Shown here piece after piece: positions 20,821 to 32,288 of a stretch of DNA of 64,000 nt; within the stretch, counting starts at the first letter, position 1; each line of letters begins with the position of its first letter. The position numbers and the translations under genes are program-made. The notes under the pieces were generated by a model. That model saw only the letters and a list, made by a program, of their open reading frames with translations. It searched no databases and was not told the DNA's origin. The stretch comes from Ornithodoros turicata (lineage: Eukaryota; Arthropoda; Arachnida; Ixodida; Argasidae), in NCBI RefSeq assembly GCF_037126465.1, contig NC_088205.1, forward strand, positions 31,913,482 through 31,977,481, read 5' to 3'.

Positions 20821-23800
20821 TTACAGGCAGTTCACGAGTCCTGAGACTCGGAGAAAACCGAGGAGAGCGGCAGTGACAGCCCACTGGTTGGGGTGCAAGA
20901 CGGGGCCAAGAAGAGCGGCCAACGAAAAGTCGTTACAACCAATCTGGAGCAGACGGCAACGGAGGGTGTCCCTATGTTGAAGGTGCTGCTGGCAATACAG
21001 GAGTTGGTGTGGGATGTCCGCTTCCACTCCACAGACATTACAGTTTGGTGAATTTAGCCGACCCATCTTGAAGAGAAGTGAGGGTGTACGGGCAACATTG
21101 AGACGTAGGCGGTGGAGAAGGGATTCTTCTTTACGGCTGCGGTGGCAAGTGATGACGAACTCCATCAATGGGTCGATAGACCGTAGGAATGAGTTGTAAG
21201 TCGTTGTTTCGGCACGGAACTGCTGAGCACATGTGGCACACCGACGGCGTATGTATAGACGGCATGTTGAGGCTGTAAGCGGCAGAGGTGCCAGGGCCGA
21301 AGTGTCATCAGACCCAGCGCGTCTCGCTACTGCGTCTGCTCGGGTATTTCCGTACACGCCTACGTGGCCAGGGACCCATTGAAACGTGATGTTGTAACCA
21401 GTGGCGAAGAGTTCATTGAATTTTTGAAGCGTCATGGTATGCAAATCGCTTATTATGCTGGGGCGAGATGACGACAACATATCTAGTGATGCCTTGCTGT
21501 CTGTAAGAATGACCCACGTTCCGTGCCCGGATTCTGTAATATGCTCCAGTGCTGCCAGGATACCAAACAGTTCGGCTTCTGTCGAGGACACTGTATAGGG
21601 GAGTTTGAAACCGTGGCCCAGGTCTTCATCCGGAATGTAGAAAGCCGCGCTCGAACTACCTTCGGTTACCGAGCCATCTGTGTATATATGGCGACTTAGT
21701 CGATGTGTTGAGGCGAGGTGCTCCAGTGTGAGCTGGTGGGCCACGACTGTGGGGACGTCTTTCTTGCGTTGGAGTCCAGGGATGTTAGAGTGAATACAGG
21801 GTCTTTCAAGAGTCTACATCGCCGGTGCATAGGATGGTGTAGACGCGGGAGATGGAATGCTCCCTTTCAGGCGGGCAATGGCACTGCCGAAAGCAGACGC
21901 CGGGCAGTCCTCATCAATGCGACAAAGAGAGTGGAGCGGGTGCCGTGTAATGTAGCGTGTATAAGCGCGGAGGGTATCACCATCCCGCAGTATGTGAACC
22001 GGCTGCTCTCGCGCCTCTGCCAAGACAGAATACGTCTTCGTTGTCCTGGGGACTCCCAAACAGACACGGAGACTACGGGCAGTGGATGTTGAGCAGTTCC
22101 TGTTCTTGGGTTCGACTTAGACCATGCAGGATGGGTAAGCTGTACCGCAATGTCCCCAACACCAGGGCCTGATGGACACGATAGAGGTCAGAACATGACG
22201 GGCCCCAGGATGCACCAGCAATACGCCTGAGTACATTTACCAAACCGTTTGCCTTGGTAGCAAGCAGCTTCACATGCTGGGACCACGTCAGGCCACGGTC
22301 AATTGTAATCCCCAGGTATCGGCAGGTCGTGACAAAGGTCAGGGGTGAGCCATCAATGAAAAGCGGGTACTTATGAAATGATCTTCGTGAGAATGCCATG
22401 GCTACTGTCTTGCTAGGCGAGACAACCAAGCCGCGGTGCAAAAGGTATCTTGAAATGATGTCTAATGAACCTTGTAGTCGGCGTTGGATCGTATCACGCC
22501 GAACGGCGGAAGTCCAGATACATACGTCGTCAGCATATATTGTAATGTGAGTGTGATTATGAAGCTGCGCAGGAAGAGAAGCCATAATGATATTGAATAA
22601 TAAGGGGCTGAGGACGCTCCCTTGTGGGACACCACGGTGCACGCGGAACGTCGCAGTGTCCCCGTCAGCGGTGCGCACAAACAGGGAGCGGTCAGCCAAG
22701 AAGTCTTTAATCCATGACCAGGCGCAGCCCCCGACTTCAGCTTCTGAAAGGGTCGCCATGATTGCGCTATGGAGGACACTGTCGTACGCTTTCTTGACGT
22801 CAAGGAAGACAGCGGCTGTCAATAAACCTTCGGCCCTTGCCTGTTGTGTCCTACTGGTTAGAGTTATGACGCTGTCTATTGCTGACCGTCCTGGGCGAAA
22901 ACCCGCCATCTCCTCGGGGAAAAAACCCGTGCTCTCAAGGTACCAGCTCAGGCGATTGAATATTATACGTTCCAAGGTCTTCCCCACACAGCTTGTAAGA
23001 GCTATTGGGCGGAAAGAATCGATGTGATGCGGTGATTGGCCTGGTTTCAGTAAAGGGACCACCATCGCGGTCTTCCACTCGTTAGGGACTTCCCCTTGGC
23101 TCCAGCTCTCGTTGAAGATCCGTAGGAGGGATGCTCGCCCTGACAGGGGAAGATTCCGAAGGGCCTTGTACGTAATCTGGTCTGCTCCAGGGGAGGTATG
23201 CAGAGGAGAGTCCCGTAGTGCAGAGTCGAGCTCGAGAAGGGTAAGGGGCAGGTCCAGAGCCGGGTCTTTCGAAGCCTGCAAAGCGGGTGGAAGACCTTGA
23301 GCTGATGAGAGCACGCCTGGAGGCTGCGCTGTGAGGCGCACGCAGTAGTCCTCCGAAATGCACAGTTCAGAACGCGAGGTGGCCAAGGACAGGGAACGGA
23401 ACGGGTGCCGTTGAACCACAGGAGTAGAAAGTCCCTTCAGCACTCCCCAAATCCGAGACATAGGGGTACAGGGAGAGAGAGATGTCGAAAAACGACGCCA
23501 ATGATCCCGTCCGAGTCTACACAAGTGCCGGTGGACAGCCTTCTGGACACGTCCCGCTTCTTGGCGGTCGTGTGGTAGATGGGTGCGTCGCGCACGCCGT
23601 TCCGCGCGGCGACGAAGGGCACGGAGCCGCTCGTATTCGGCGTCCACTGCAGAGAAATGAAAAGGGAGCCGGAATGTCCTTGTAGCCTCCTGCGTCGCAT
23701 TAGCCACTGCGCGACGGAAGTCCTGCTCATTTTGGAGCCCACCACTTGAAGAAGCAGTCTTGATGGCGTCTTGATAGTGTTGCCAGTTTGTCCGTCTAAC

Positions 23801-24509
23801 GCAATGTGAGACAGATGACTGACGGACATGTCGTATACTGATCAAAACTGGTAGGTGGTCACTACCAAGGGTGTCAGCATCCACGCGCCATACAGACCGG
23901 CGGGATACTGATGGCGATGCAACGGTGAGGTCAAGACACGATGAAAGGTACGTGGTGTGAATAAACGTTGGAGAGCCATCATTTAGAACACTAAGGCTCC
24001 TGTCGGCAAACAGGCCCGCAGCGTGTGCTGCCCCAAATCACATTGTGGGCGTTGAAGTCCCCACAGAGCACAAAAGGCGAAGGGAGCTCATCTATAAGTG
24101 TTCCCAGTTCGTTCACGTTATAGTTGACCGCCGGCGGGAGATAGAGGAAGACGATTGTGAGGTCAAAAGGGGCGAAGCGAACTGTGCAGCAAACATATTC
24201 TCCAGTCCCAGTCACACGCAGATGACGTTGGATGACCGGAATATCAGAACGGACAAAAAGCGCCGCACGGCTTGTCCTACCACAGGGCTCAGAGACGAAC
24301 GTAAGGTAGTTGGATAGTCGAAAGTCCTTGGTGATACCACATTCTGCGATGCAGAGCACGGGAAATTTGTGCCTCCATACAAATTGGCGAAAGTCCGACG
24401 TCTTCGAATTCAGGCTCCGCGAGTTCCACTGAAAAATAGCCGTTGTTTGATGCTGAACTGTTGGTGCAAGTGGTGCTGCATTATTCATTGCGGGTTGCAA
24501 GGGCGCCAC
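20821..24509 (-). pseudogene. LINE ORF2: APE endonuclease, reverse transcriptase, RNase H
   Basis: Starts at ATG 24509. The endonuclease runs through LCGDFNAHNVIWG and, after a one-base shift near 24015-24035, SDHLPVLIS. Reverse transcriptase (23884-22073) has QGSVLSPLLFNIIMASLP and the catalytic YADD in TIYADDVCIWT. A second one-base shift falls at 22073-22095, just before RSLRVCLGV-like sequence. The frame then runs to 20821 except for one TAG at 21814-21816. RNase H shows IYTDGSV, ELFGILAALEHI, LTDSKASL and GNTRADAVARRAG, and the C-terminal cysteine motif is CNVCG...HQLLYC. The protein copies element RNA into DNA at a nicked target. Three lesions make it inactive, but domain-level preservation suggests a fairly young copy. 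Confidence 0.9.
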
Positions 24510-25867
24510 GATTACTTAGTAGAGGTTCGAGAGCAAGCACGGCTTGAACCGCTGACGCAGAGAGTTGCTGGACGATGGCGCGTAGCGCAGCAAATAGCAT
24601 AACGAGTACAGAATCAAAGACGTTGTCTTGTCCCTCCGGTTCACGGGGAGTTTGCTGCTTGAAGCTGGTCGTGCGCCGGCCAACTTCCTTAGGTGGCAAC
24701 TCAGATAAAGGAGCGCTTGGCTTTGCTTTCTTGACGGCGGAGGCGAAAGACTTCGACGATCCCTTGCTCTCACGTGTGGGCTGCTCACTGCTGCCCGGAA
24801 GATTCGGGAAATGGGCCGCAGAAAGGTCTGCACAACCAGGATGTGAGCGGTTAGCTCTCAGAGAAGCGGTGTGTAGCTTCCCACTCAGAGCTCGCCGCCG
24901 GTGAGCGGCCACAGCCGCCTTGGCAACTCTGCATGCCCGATAAGTCGCGGTATGATGCCCGCCGCAGTTTGCACACTTCGGCTCACGCCGAGCTGTGCAT
25001 TCCTTGTAGTCATGCGACCCAGAGCACACTTTGCATCGCCGAGATCCACGACATTCTTGAGCGTAGTGACCGTATTTCTGGCATTTGAAACACTGAACAG
25101 GGGGGTCGACATATTCCGATACAGGGTAGTATGTGAACCCAAGCGCGATCTCCGCAGGTAACACGTGTCCAGGTTCAAAGGTCAAGAGGACGCTGGACTT
25201 GACGATTGCGTTTGCAGAGCCGTCGCTCTCGCGGGAGTATGCCATCTCTCTCTTGACGCCAATGACTCCACTGGGACTGAAGTATTCTAAGAGCTGTTCC
25301 TCGCTGTATCGGCGAGGTACTCCAGTAATTCTACCCATAGTGCGCAGGTATGACTCCGGTATATAGGGTTGAACAGCGACACCTGCGAGTGTCTGGAGAC
25401 CCAGCAGCCGGTGCGCCGAATGTTCGGATGACACGTGAACTATGAGAGTTCCTTGTTTGTTGATACGGTGATGTCGGACTTTCTTGGGTCACTGTCAGGA
25501 TATCATGTGCTATAAGGTTGGGATTCACTTCCCAGAAAGAGTCCGAGGTGGTCACACACCGGAAAACGACTGGTATGCCGCTTGGACGACTTTTCCTATA
25601 TGTCACTACTTGAAACGCCGCATCACCCTTCTGTTCACGGGCGTCCTGAACATCCATGCGCAGGTTGCTGCCGCCATCTGGCTGAGACCCTGCACCTTCG
25701 CTGTCTAGACCCTGAAGAATCTCAGTTTGGGATGTGCGAGGTGTGGCCAGTTTAACGTCGCTTGAGCGCCTTCCAACCGGGGACCGACTCCTGTCGCCTG
25801 ACTTAGAAGTGCCCGGGTCGTCGCCGCGGCAAACGGGGGGCCGGCGGCTCCCCCCACCCTGTTCCAT
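24481..25867 (-). pseudogene. LINE ORF1, gag-like RNA-binding protein
   Basis: Probably starts at ATG 25867 (MEQGGGSRRPP), with a basic, disordered N-terminus. The frame shifts by one base near 25487, then continues KVRHHRINKQGTLIVHV and on to 24481. The centre has three CCHC knuckles in a row: CFKCQKYGHYAQEC, CKVCSGSHDYKEC and CANCGGHHTATYRAC. Such proteins coat LINE RNA. The 3' end overlaps the ORF2 start, which suggests coupled translation. An alternative upstream ATG at 25963 lies close to the element's 5' end and is less likely. Confidence 0.85.
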
Positions 25868-25997
25868 GGGTGGGCCCCTTCGTAAAAGGTTTCGTAAAGA
25901 AGGAGTCTTCGAAAGATTGCAGTAAATGCAGAGGAGCTTGATAAGAACACTTCCGTTCAGCACGGGCTTCTTCTTCTTCTGTCTACAGGCTTCTTAA

Positions 25998-26958
25998 AGG
26001 AGCATTAAAGTGGTATCTAACATGGCCCAAAACTGCTGTCATCTTGTAAAGCAGTATGTGAAAAGCATTCCCACAAAATATTTCTGTCCAAAGTTGTATC
26101 ACCACGGTGCAATTAATTTGGAAAATCGCTGCCGCGGTGACAGGCCGGAGCGCTCCAACTGCAGACCACACCCACTCTAGTGTGACGTTCGTGGTAGAGA
26201 GCCCCTCATTCGTTCGTAGGAAAAACCGTCTGCTACGAACATTGCTAGCTGCTTCTTGTTGACTTCTATTATTTATATGATTTATATCACGTTTTCTTTA
26301 AAAGAAGAAGCATATACGCAGCCTGAGAAAATAAGATTACGATCACAAGAGTAATATATCTGTGGCTTCTGTGCAATCTCAGAATTCACAGCAGCAGAAA
26401 GCTATTGCGAAGCGGTATTGTGGAAGAGGTATTGTGGCGCCACCTGTTAGCCACTGAACCAACTGCGCGGTGAAAACTGTCGGACAGGCTGCACACTGTC
26501 GAGAAGCACGGGGTTTTTGCTGTACAAACGCAGTTAATTTCGGGCTGCACCACTCGTTCTTCCCGTGGTGCCTGCGGTCCCAAAAAATCGTGGTTGTGTC
26601 GTTGACAGCCTTCAAACCCTCCGTTTCGGACATCACGAAGCCGGAGAACGCATGGCGTCTCCCAAGCGGTAGCAGACGCTCCGGCCTGGGCGATGTTGCT
26701 CACCTCGATCATGTGATCCCAAGTCCAATGAGGAGCGTCCTCACCACTTGCGTCACATAGTGACGTGTGTGGTGGCGCTCATCACGTGCCTATCGTGAAG
26801 GCGAAGGAGGATGTTTCGCGCGCGGGAGGTTCGGGGAGCTATTGCAGGCGTCCCAATTTAGCTACGGTTGCACTAATTGTGGGAAAACTGTTTTCGGCCG
26901 CCTAACATTCCATACTGACCAAAACAGAAAAAAAGTTGTGGGCCTCTAGACTGCTCCT
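25998..26958. mobile_element. Kolobok-like nonautonomous element, copy A (961 bp)
   Basis: TTAA at 25994-25997 and 26959-26962 flank ends that both begin AGGAGCA. It is nearly identical to 39317-39620 plus 43487-44144 of copy B, differing by a few bases (for instance one A-run length near 26930). TTAA duplications suggest Kolobok or piggyBac; THAP exons in related TTAA elements here favour Kolobok. No coding region is supported; small open frames have no domain. Confidence 0.8.
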
Positions 26959-27142
26959 TTAACTCGAGTAGTAGAGTAGTAGTAGAAGCGGCTGGGCTGT
27001 CGGTGCTACTGGTGCGGACACAACCACCGGAGGTGCTGCTGGAAATGATGCTGTAGATGCCGCAGCTGCCCCATGTGCGGGTACTGAGGGAGGACAACCT
27101 GTGGAGCTCCGTGTACGCCGTCGGTCTGTTGGGGTCCCTCAG

Positions 27143-28400
27143 CAGGGCTGGGCAAGATACTCCAAAAAGGTATCTTCGATGCCCGATACCCTCAACAATT
27201 GTATTTCCGATACCGACACAAGATACAGAACCGAAATTGATTTTCGATACAGATACTCGGTACTGTATCGTCGATACTTCGATACATAACTGAAATCCCG
27301 AATATAATACAGCTGGTGTTATGATTAGCGAAGTTTATATTACTGAAATCACAATATAATAAAGCTGGTGTTATGATTCGCGAAGTTTACATCACTGAAA
27401 TAACAATATAATAAAGCTGGTAATATGATTAGGGAAGTAAAAACATTTATTCGTTATTTCTAGAGCCTTTAGTGTATTTTTATAGCGCACTTTTTCTGAC
27501 AGGGCTTGAACGTATCCGACCGCACGGATTTAATGAAGCTGCACTGTCTAAGCAGCTAGTCTTGTTAGAACTTTAGACTGAAGCCATGGGTACGTTGAAA
27601 CGAACGCATCAATAAGCAGCCTAGCAAAAAACAATTCTTTAAGCCAATGTTCTTCGTGCGTACCGGTCTGTGAGCACTTGACTATACATACGAATAAACC
27701 TGAAACTTTTTTTCTGCTGCTTTTATCGTTTGGTACTGCAGTACTTACCCGGTAGCCTCTTACTTTGCCTCTGACTTGATTTTCTTAGTTGGCCGTTGTG
27801 AATTGTGAGCTGTAGAACGGGTTACAGTGCTCAAGCTAAGCCGGCGGTTATTCTTTCCGCATGGCAGACGCGGAATCCACACTTCAAGTCAAGTGGACGT
27901 GCTCTTGCGCACTGAGGAGGGGGACATCGGGCAGCGCAGTTCCAGAAGCTGTGAGGTTGGTCCTGTGTAAGGCGTTTTCGGCGCGCCCGCCGTAGAAAGA
28001 GACGGAAGAGATTCTTCTGGAACCAACTAGAAGCCGCGCGCGCCCACGAGCGCGTCCCAGGGGAGGGCCCAGGGCCTCCTCTCCGGGCGACCTTGACGAT
28101 GGAGCGCGCTCGCGGACGTAAGCTTCGAACGATTTTATGGTCGACATGTCTACGCCACTGCGGCCTGGCTTGTACTACCGCCTGAGCGAGCGCCGCCGAC
28201 CCTAAGTCTCACAACAGCCTCAATATTTGCGTCTTTTTTAGTATCGAGTATCGTTAAAATGCACGATACACTAAAAATGTATTTTCGATACCGATACTCC
28301 GATACTCTCATTTTTGGCACGCGATACCCAATACCGGTAAACAAAATGTATCGAAAGATTGTATCGAAGATACATGTATCTGCGATACTGCCCACCACTG
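27143..28400. mobile_element. hAT-type element, 1,258 bp, in the gypsy tail
   Basis: TCCCTCAG flanks it (27135-27142, 28401-28408). Ends CAGGGCTGGGCA and CAGTGGTGGGCA (reverse complement) are followed by arrays of GATAC/GTATC subterminal repeats on both sides (27160-27290 and 28235-28390). No transposase recognised. Confidence 0.88.
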
Positions 28401-28584
28401 TCCCTCAGTGGCTGCTTCAACAGGAACTCCTGACTATGTTGAGACGTTAGGTTGAGTCCTCGGCCGGATATGATCCCGATGTCTGTGTTACAATGCCCCG
28501 TCCTGTGTTTCTACCTGCATTGAAGAAGCGCTTCCGGGCTCAACGACTGAGGCAGAAACCCAAGGTGGACTGTCTCTGAAGTTA

Positions 28585-29557
28585 TTAGAAAACACGCTGT
28601 CCGAACTCGTGTAACGTTAGCTTGCCTCTGTCGTGATGCACCTTTTGCTTCAACTGACGAAGAAGTACGTTGCTTCGCAACGAGGGTCGTAGGACATCAA
28701 CCGAAGTCTTCAGTTTGCGTCCGAAAAGCAGTTCCGCAGGTATACGACCAGTCACATCGTGCGGTGTGTTCCTGTAGGTAAACAACATTCCGGCCAGTTG
28801 AGTCTTAAAATCACCGACGATAGTCTTTTTCAATTTACTCTTCACCACCTGTACAACACGTTCAGCTGCCCCGTTGGAAGCCGGGTGATAGGGTGGTGTC
28901 AAAACACGACGGATACCATTCCGGTTCAGGAAAATACCAATTTCCTCACTTGTGAAAGCAGACCCATTGTCCGACACAATGATGTCTGGAAGCCCGTGAG
29001 TTGCAAAAGCAGTTCTCAGGTAGTCTATGCCGCCGTGGGTGTGGTCACTGGAAATACTTCGATCCACTTCGTTAAGGCATCAACCAAAACCAGGAAATAG
29101 TGGCCTTTGAAAGGCCCACCGAAGTCTACGTGCAACTTCGACCAAGGCTTCTCGGGAAACGGCCACGGGTTCATTTCCACTTGTTGTGTGGAACGTTGCT
29201 GTTCCTGGCATAAATTGCAGTTTCGTACCGTGTTTGTGATGTCAGCGTCGATAGTTTCCCACCGACATGGCTCCTCGCTACAGACTTCATTTTTGCGATC
29301 CCTGGATGACTTTCATGAATAATCTTGAGCACCGCTTCTAGCGATTCCGGAATGATGAGGCGGTTGCCCCAAAGAACAGAGTCGTCCTGGACGCTGAGCT
29401 CGTTTTGGCGTGCCACGAACTGTTCCCATTCCGAGCCAGTCGGAAATGGCGATCCCGTCCATAATGCTTCGAGAACCCTGGACAAGATTGGGTCGTTGCT
29501 AGTTGCTCTTGGGACAGCCGCAGGAGACAAAGTCGACGGATACACATCAGCTAGCAT
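28585..29557 (-). pseudogene. Gypsy integrase remnant
   Basis: 29171-29557 carries the region before and including the zinc-binding part (LSVQDDSVLWGNRLIIPES, then HESHPGIAKMKSVAR). 28585-29067 carries the catalytic core with VSDNGSAFTS (second D), PYHPASNGAAERVVQVVKS (catalytic E) and FTYRNTPHDVTGRIPAELL. A frame break separates them at about 29070-29170, where the first catalytic D would lie. The family resembles the K02A2.6-like gypsy elements common in invertebrates. It cannot make an intact integrase. Confidence 0.85.
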
Positions 29558-30282
29558 GAAGTCCTTTCCACTGCAATATTCGAAGTAGGAAGTGGTAAAT
29601 GACTTAAGGCATCAGCATGCCCGATGCTCTCCCATGCACAGTAGACAAGGTGGGAACGATACGAAGACAACAAGAGAGCCCAGCGGACGAGCCTTTGTGA
29701 CGCATGTCCGGGAACTGGCTTATGAGACCCCAGTAACCCAAGGAGTGGCTTATGGTGAGTTACAGCTTCAAAGTTGCGTTCCAGAGGTACTAGTAAAATT
29801 TAGTTACTCCAAAGACTAGTGCTAAAGCCTCCTTGTCCAGTTGGCTATAGTTCTTTTCAGCTGATGACAGAGTTCGCGACGCAAACGCGATTGGTCTCTC
29901 CTCACCGGTTTCGTCGCGATGAGCCACGACAGCCCGCACACGCACATGGTGACGCATCGCAGGAGAGCATACTACTGGCTTTTCGGCGTCATATAGTGTA
30001 CCAAAAATTCAGCGGATATCAGCAGTTTTTTGCTTTCTTGGAACGCCTTTTCCTGCAAGTCAGTTCAACGCCACCTAACTGCTGGACTCAGCAAAGAGTT
30101 CAGAGGTTCCAAAACAGTTGACAAGTTGGGAATGAACTTCCTGTAAAAATTCACAAGTCCCAGATAACTCTGCAGCTCTTTTATGTTCTCCGGTCTTGAT
30201 ACCTATCTACAGCTTCGACGTTTTGCAAGCAAGGCCGAAGACCTTACACGCTAATCACGTGACCCAAATACTCCACTATTAA
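29558..30282 (-). pseudogene. Degraded gypsy RNase H and connection region
   Basis: Lies between the reverse transcriptase and integrase remnants and has the expected length for thumb plus RNase H, but frames are heavily broken. No catalytic block is read with confidence. Confidence 0.45.
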
Positions 30283-30774
30283 CTACATAAATTTGCATTT
30301 TTCTAGTTGCAGGCGTAACCCCGCCTTTTGCAAACGTTGCAGTACAAGGGCTAGATTCTTCAAATGATCATGGCGATCGGTACCCGTCACCAAAATGTCA
30401 TCAAGATAGACGACGACATGCTTTAAATCTCGCAGTAGATTTTCCATTTCACGCTGGAACATCGCTGGTGCGGACGACACTCCAAATGGAAGTCTCGTGT
30501 ACCGAAACAGCCCTTTCTGAGTACTAATGGTGACGTACTTCCGTGACTCAGTGTCAAGTTCGATTTGCTTGTAGGCATCCTTGAGGTCAAGCTTAGTAAA
30601 CTTGGTGCTTCCAGTCATTTTCGCAAAAAGTTCTACGCGTGGTGCGGGATATTTCTCCACATGGATTACACGATTAATCGTTACCTTGAAATCACCGCAG
30701 ATACGGATTTGTCCGTTGCTCTTCACAACCGGAATAATCGGCGTAGCCAGTGGTTTATCGACAATCCCAAGCAC
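30283..30774 (-). pseudogene. Gypsy reverse transcriptase fragment
   Basis: Contains TPIIPVVKSNGQIRICGDFK, TKLDLKDAYKQIELD, LPFGVSSAPAMFQREM and the catalytic VVYLDDILVTG, then LQKAGLRLQLEKCKF before a TAG. Its first eight residues come from an inserted MITE (30747-30978), which separates it from the upstream part at 31039-31130. The active-site aspartates are intact, but the domain is cut on both sides. Confidence 0.88.
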
Positions 30775-30978
30775 GGAGGGGTGTTAGAAAAAATTGTGTG
30801 TGGGGGGGGGGGTCATTATTATAGTTACGTCATTACATCTTAACATATCATTACACACATGTGTCTAAAGCTGAAATCGCAGGGGCACCCCCTGTAGGGG
30901 GTACACAGCTAAAACAGTTAGGGGGGGTGTCACTGAACATTTGGGGGTGGGGTAGGGGGGGTCTGGATAAATCACTGG
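30747..30978. mobile_element. MITE, 232 bp, 6-bp duplication, inside the gypsy RT
   Basis: GCGTAG flanks it (30741-30746, 30979-30984). Ends CCAGTGGTTTATC and CCAGTGATTTATC (reverse complement) are inverted repeats. The interior is G-rich with a run of 11 G near 30800. Superfamily unknown. Confidence 0.75.
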
Positions 30979-31038
30979 GCGTAGCTCACCGCGGACCGCA
31001 CAGGCTGCAGGATCCTTTCTCGCACAAGCTGTTGAAGT

Positions 31039-31677
31039 TCAGCCTCGACACGGTCCTGCAAGGCAAGCGGTACCAGCCTTGGCTTCCGCGGCCTCGCGCC
31101 GCGGCCTCGCTCCAGCTTGTGCAGTAATGCTTGCAGGCGCTCCTTTGAATGTCCCTAATTCTCGTGAAAAAACGTCAGGAAAGTTTTTTACATTGCATTT
31201 GCTCCTCGCGTGCTTGCAAAATTTGGCGTAGTGGTTACCGCCGCAGCGATAACATGACATAAAATTTGCCGTTCCTTCACGTGGTTGGGTATTTTGCGCC
31301 TCAATTCTCGCCGCTCCTGATAGCATAGTGGAATCTTTCTTTGCAGCTTCAATTGCTAGAGCAATCTTATCAGCCTGAACGAGTGCGAGCGAAGTTGACT
31401 CTAGAAGTCTTGTCCGCATCTCGGTATTATAAATTCCACATACAATGCGATCTCTGAGCAGACTATCGCGCAATGTGCCGAATTGGCAATCATCGGCCAG
31501 CTTCTTGAGGGAAGCGATAAAATCGCTGACGGTTTCATCTTCTCCCCGTATTCTCATGTTATATTCAAATCGCGCAACCACTTCGGAAAGCTTCGGCGAC
31601 ACGTGATTGATGAGAAGCGTAAAAATCGTGTCTAGCTGCTCCTCGCTTGGCTTTTTCGGCGCAACTAATCCTTCCAA
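31039..31677 (-). pseudogene. Gypsy gag fused by deletion to the pre-RT segment
   Basis: Residues 1-160 are a gypsy capsid C-terminal region (GLVAPKKPSEEQLDTIF, ENMRIRGEDE-like block, LLRDRIVCGI) and a knuckle CYRCGGNHYAKFC. The text then passes without a break into NFPDVFSRELGTFKGAPASI, which is normally found just before reverse transcriptase. Protease and its surroundings have therefore been deleted in frame. Upstream, only about 60 bp separate gag from the 5' LTR, so the gag N-terminus is also gone. Confidence 0.8.
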
Positions 31678-31738
31678 TAAACTGTATGTCTTCGCTCAAC
31701 AGCAACTAAGGAAAACTGTTTGCGCTCGTCGCCAATAA

Positions 31739-31932
31739 TGCTACGTTAAGGGAGGGCGCCGGCAAGAGCCCCAGTCCGAGCTACAGTCGAAATGACCAAC
31801 GCAAGAAAGGAAACGTGGCCCTGATGAAGGTACGACGCCGAACTAGTGCTCGAGCACGGGAGCACCGTCTTCTTTTATTCCTGGTAACACAAAGCTTTAC
31901 AAAACAGCGGCACTGCATTCCAATATGTGACA
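31739..31932 (-). repeat. 5' LTR of the gypsy element
   Basis: In element orientation it begins TGTCACATATTGG, contains GGAATAAAAGAAG as polyadenylation signal, and ends GTAGCA. It is directly followed by the primer-binding site. Confidence 0.88.
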
Positions 31933-32067
31933 TAACCAATAGGCAAAAATGGAAAAAGTCTAGCACTCGCAAGTGAATAAGATAGGTAGTATTTAAAGAG
32001 ATTGAAACATTCAAATAATTTATTTTACGAGGGCCGTACAAGTCAAACCGGGACTTTCTGTCTCCTG

Positions 32068-32202
32068 AGGCCCGGATTCTCGGTTCGCCCTCAGTGTTAA
32101 GCGCACGCTAAGGGGCCCTTCTGTCCATGCTTCGTGAATGGACGAAAGGGTCCCTGCGCGTGCACTTAACCCTCAGAGCGGAGCGAGAATCCGGGCCTGA
32201 GT
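32068..32202. mobile_element. Foldback MITE, about 135 bp
   Basis: The two halves are complementary nearly throughout (ends GGCCCGGATTCTCG and its complement). CTGAG lies at both edges. It is inserted 40 bp inside the mariner left end. Confidence 0.75.
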
Positions 32203-32288
32203 GTACAAATGGCTTGCGCTACTTCTTTTTCGTCATTTTCACACGCGACAGGCCTCCGCATTCACCACGTGGTGGTCCAAAGTTTGTG

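Larger units (their letters stand above)
20483..25977 (-). mobile_element. I-type LINE, near full length, minus strand
   Basis: Flanked by TCTGTCTACAGG at 20471-20482 and 25978-25989. In element orientation it holds ORF1 (three CCHC knuckles), ORF2 (endonuclease, reverse transcriptase, RNase H), a pyrimidine-rich 3' region and a terminal run of about 13-15 C after AATAAACATATC. ORF1 and ORF2 overlap by 29 bases (24481-24509). ORF1 plus ORF2 with RNase H places it among I-superfamily LINEs. It carries three frameshifts and one nonsense codon. Confidence 0.88.
20158..31932 (-). mobile_element. Ty3/gypsy element, minus strand, with four nested insertions
   Basis: LTRs at 31739-31932 (5') and 20158-20348 (3') share about 180 aligned bases. 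TAACC flanks the whole unit at 20153-20157 and 31933-31937, so it is one insertion. A primer-binding site (TTGGCGACGAGCG on the minus strand, about 31724-31736) follows the 5' LTR and a polypurine tract precedes the 3' LTR. Between them lie gag, reverse transcriptase and integrase remnants. The interior was later hit by a MITE (30747-30978), a hAT element (27143-28400), a Kolobok-like element (25998-26958) and a LINE (20483-25977). Removing these leaves about 4 kb, so the copy also has internal deletions: most of gag and all of protease. Confidence 0.88.

Noticed and set aside
26379..26760. Open frames conserved between 26.4-26.8 kb and 43.6-43.9 kb
   Set aside because: The two regions are near-identical copies of one recent element, so shared frames are not evidence of coding.
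31781..32041. Minus-strand 86-codon frame across the gypsy LTR edge
   Set aside because: It spans the LTR, its target duplication and the hairpin arm, so it is a composite by chance.
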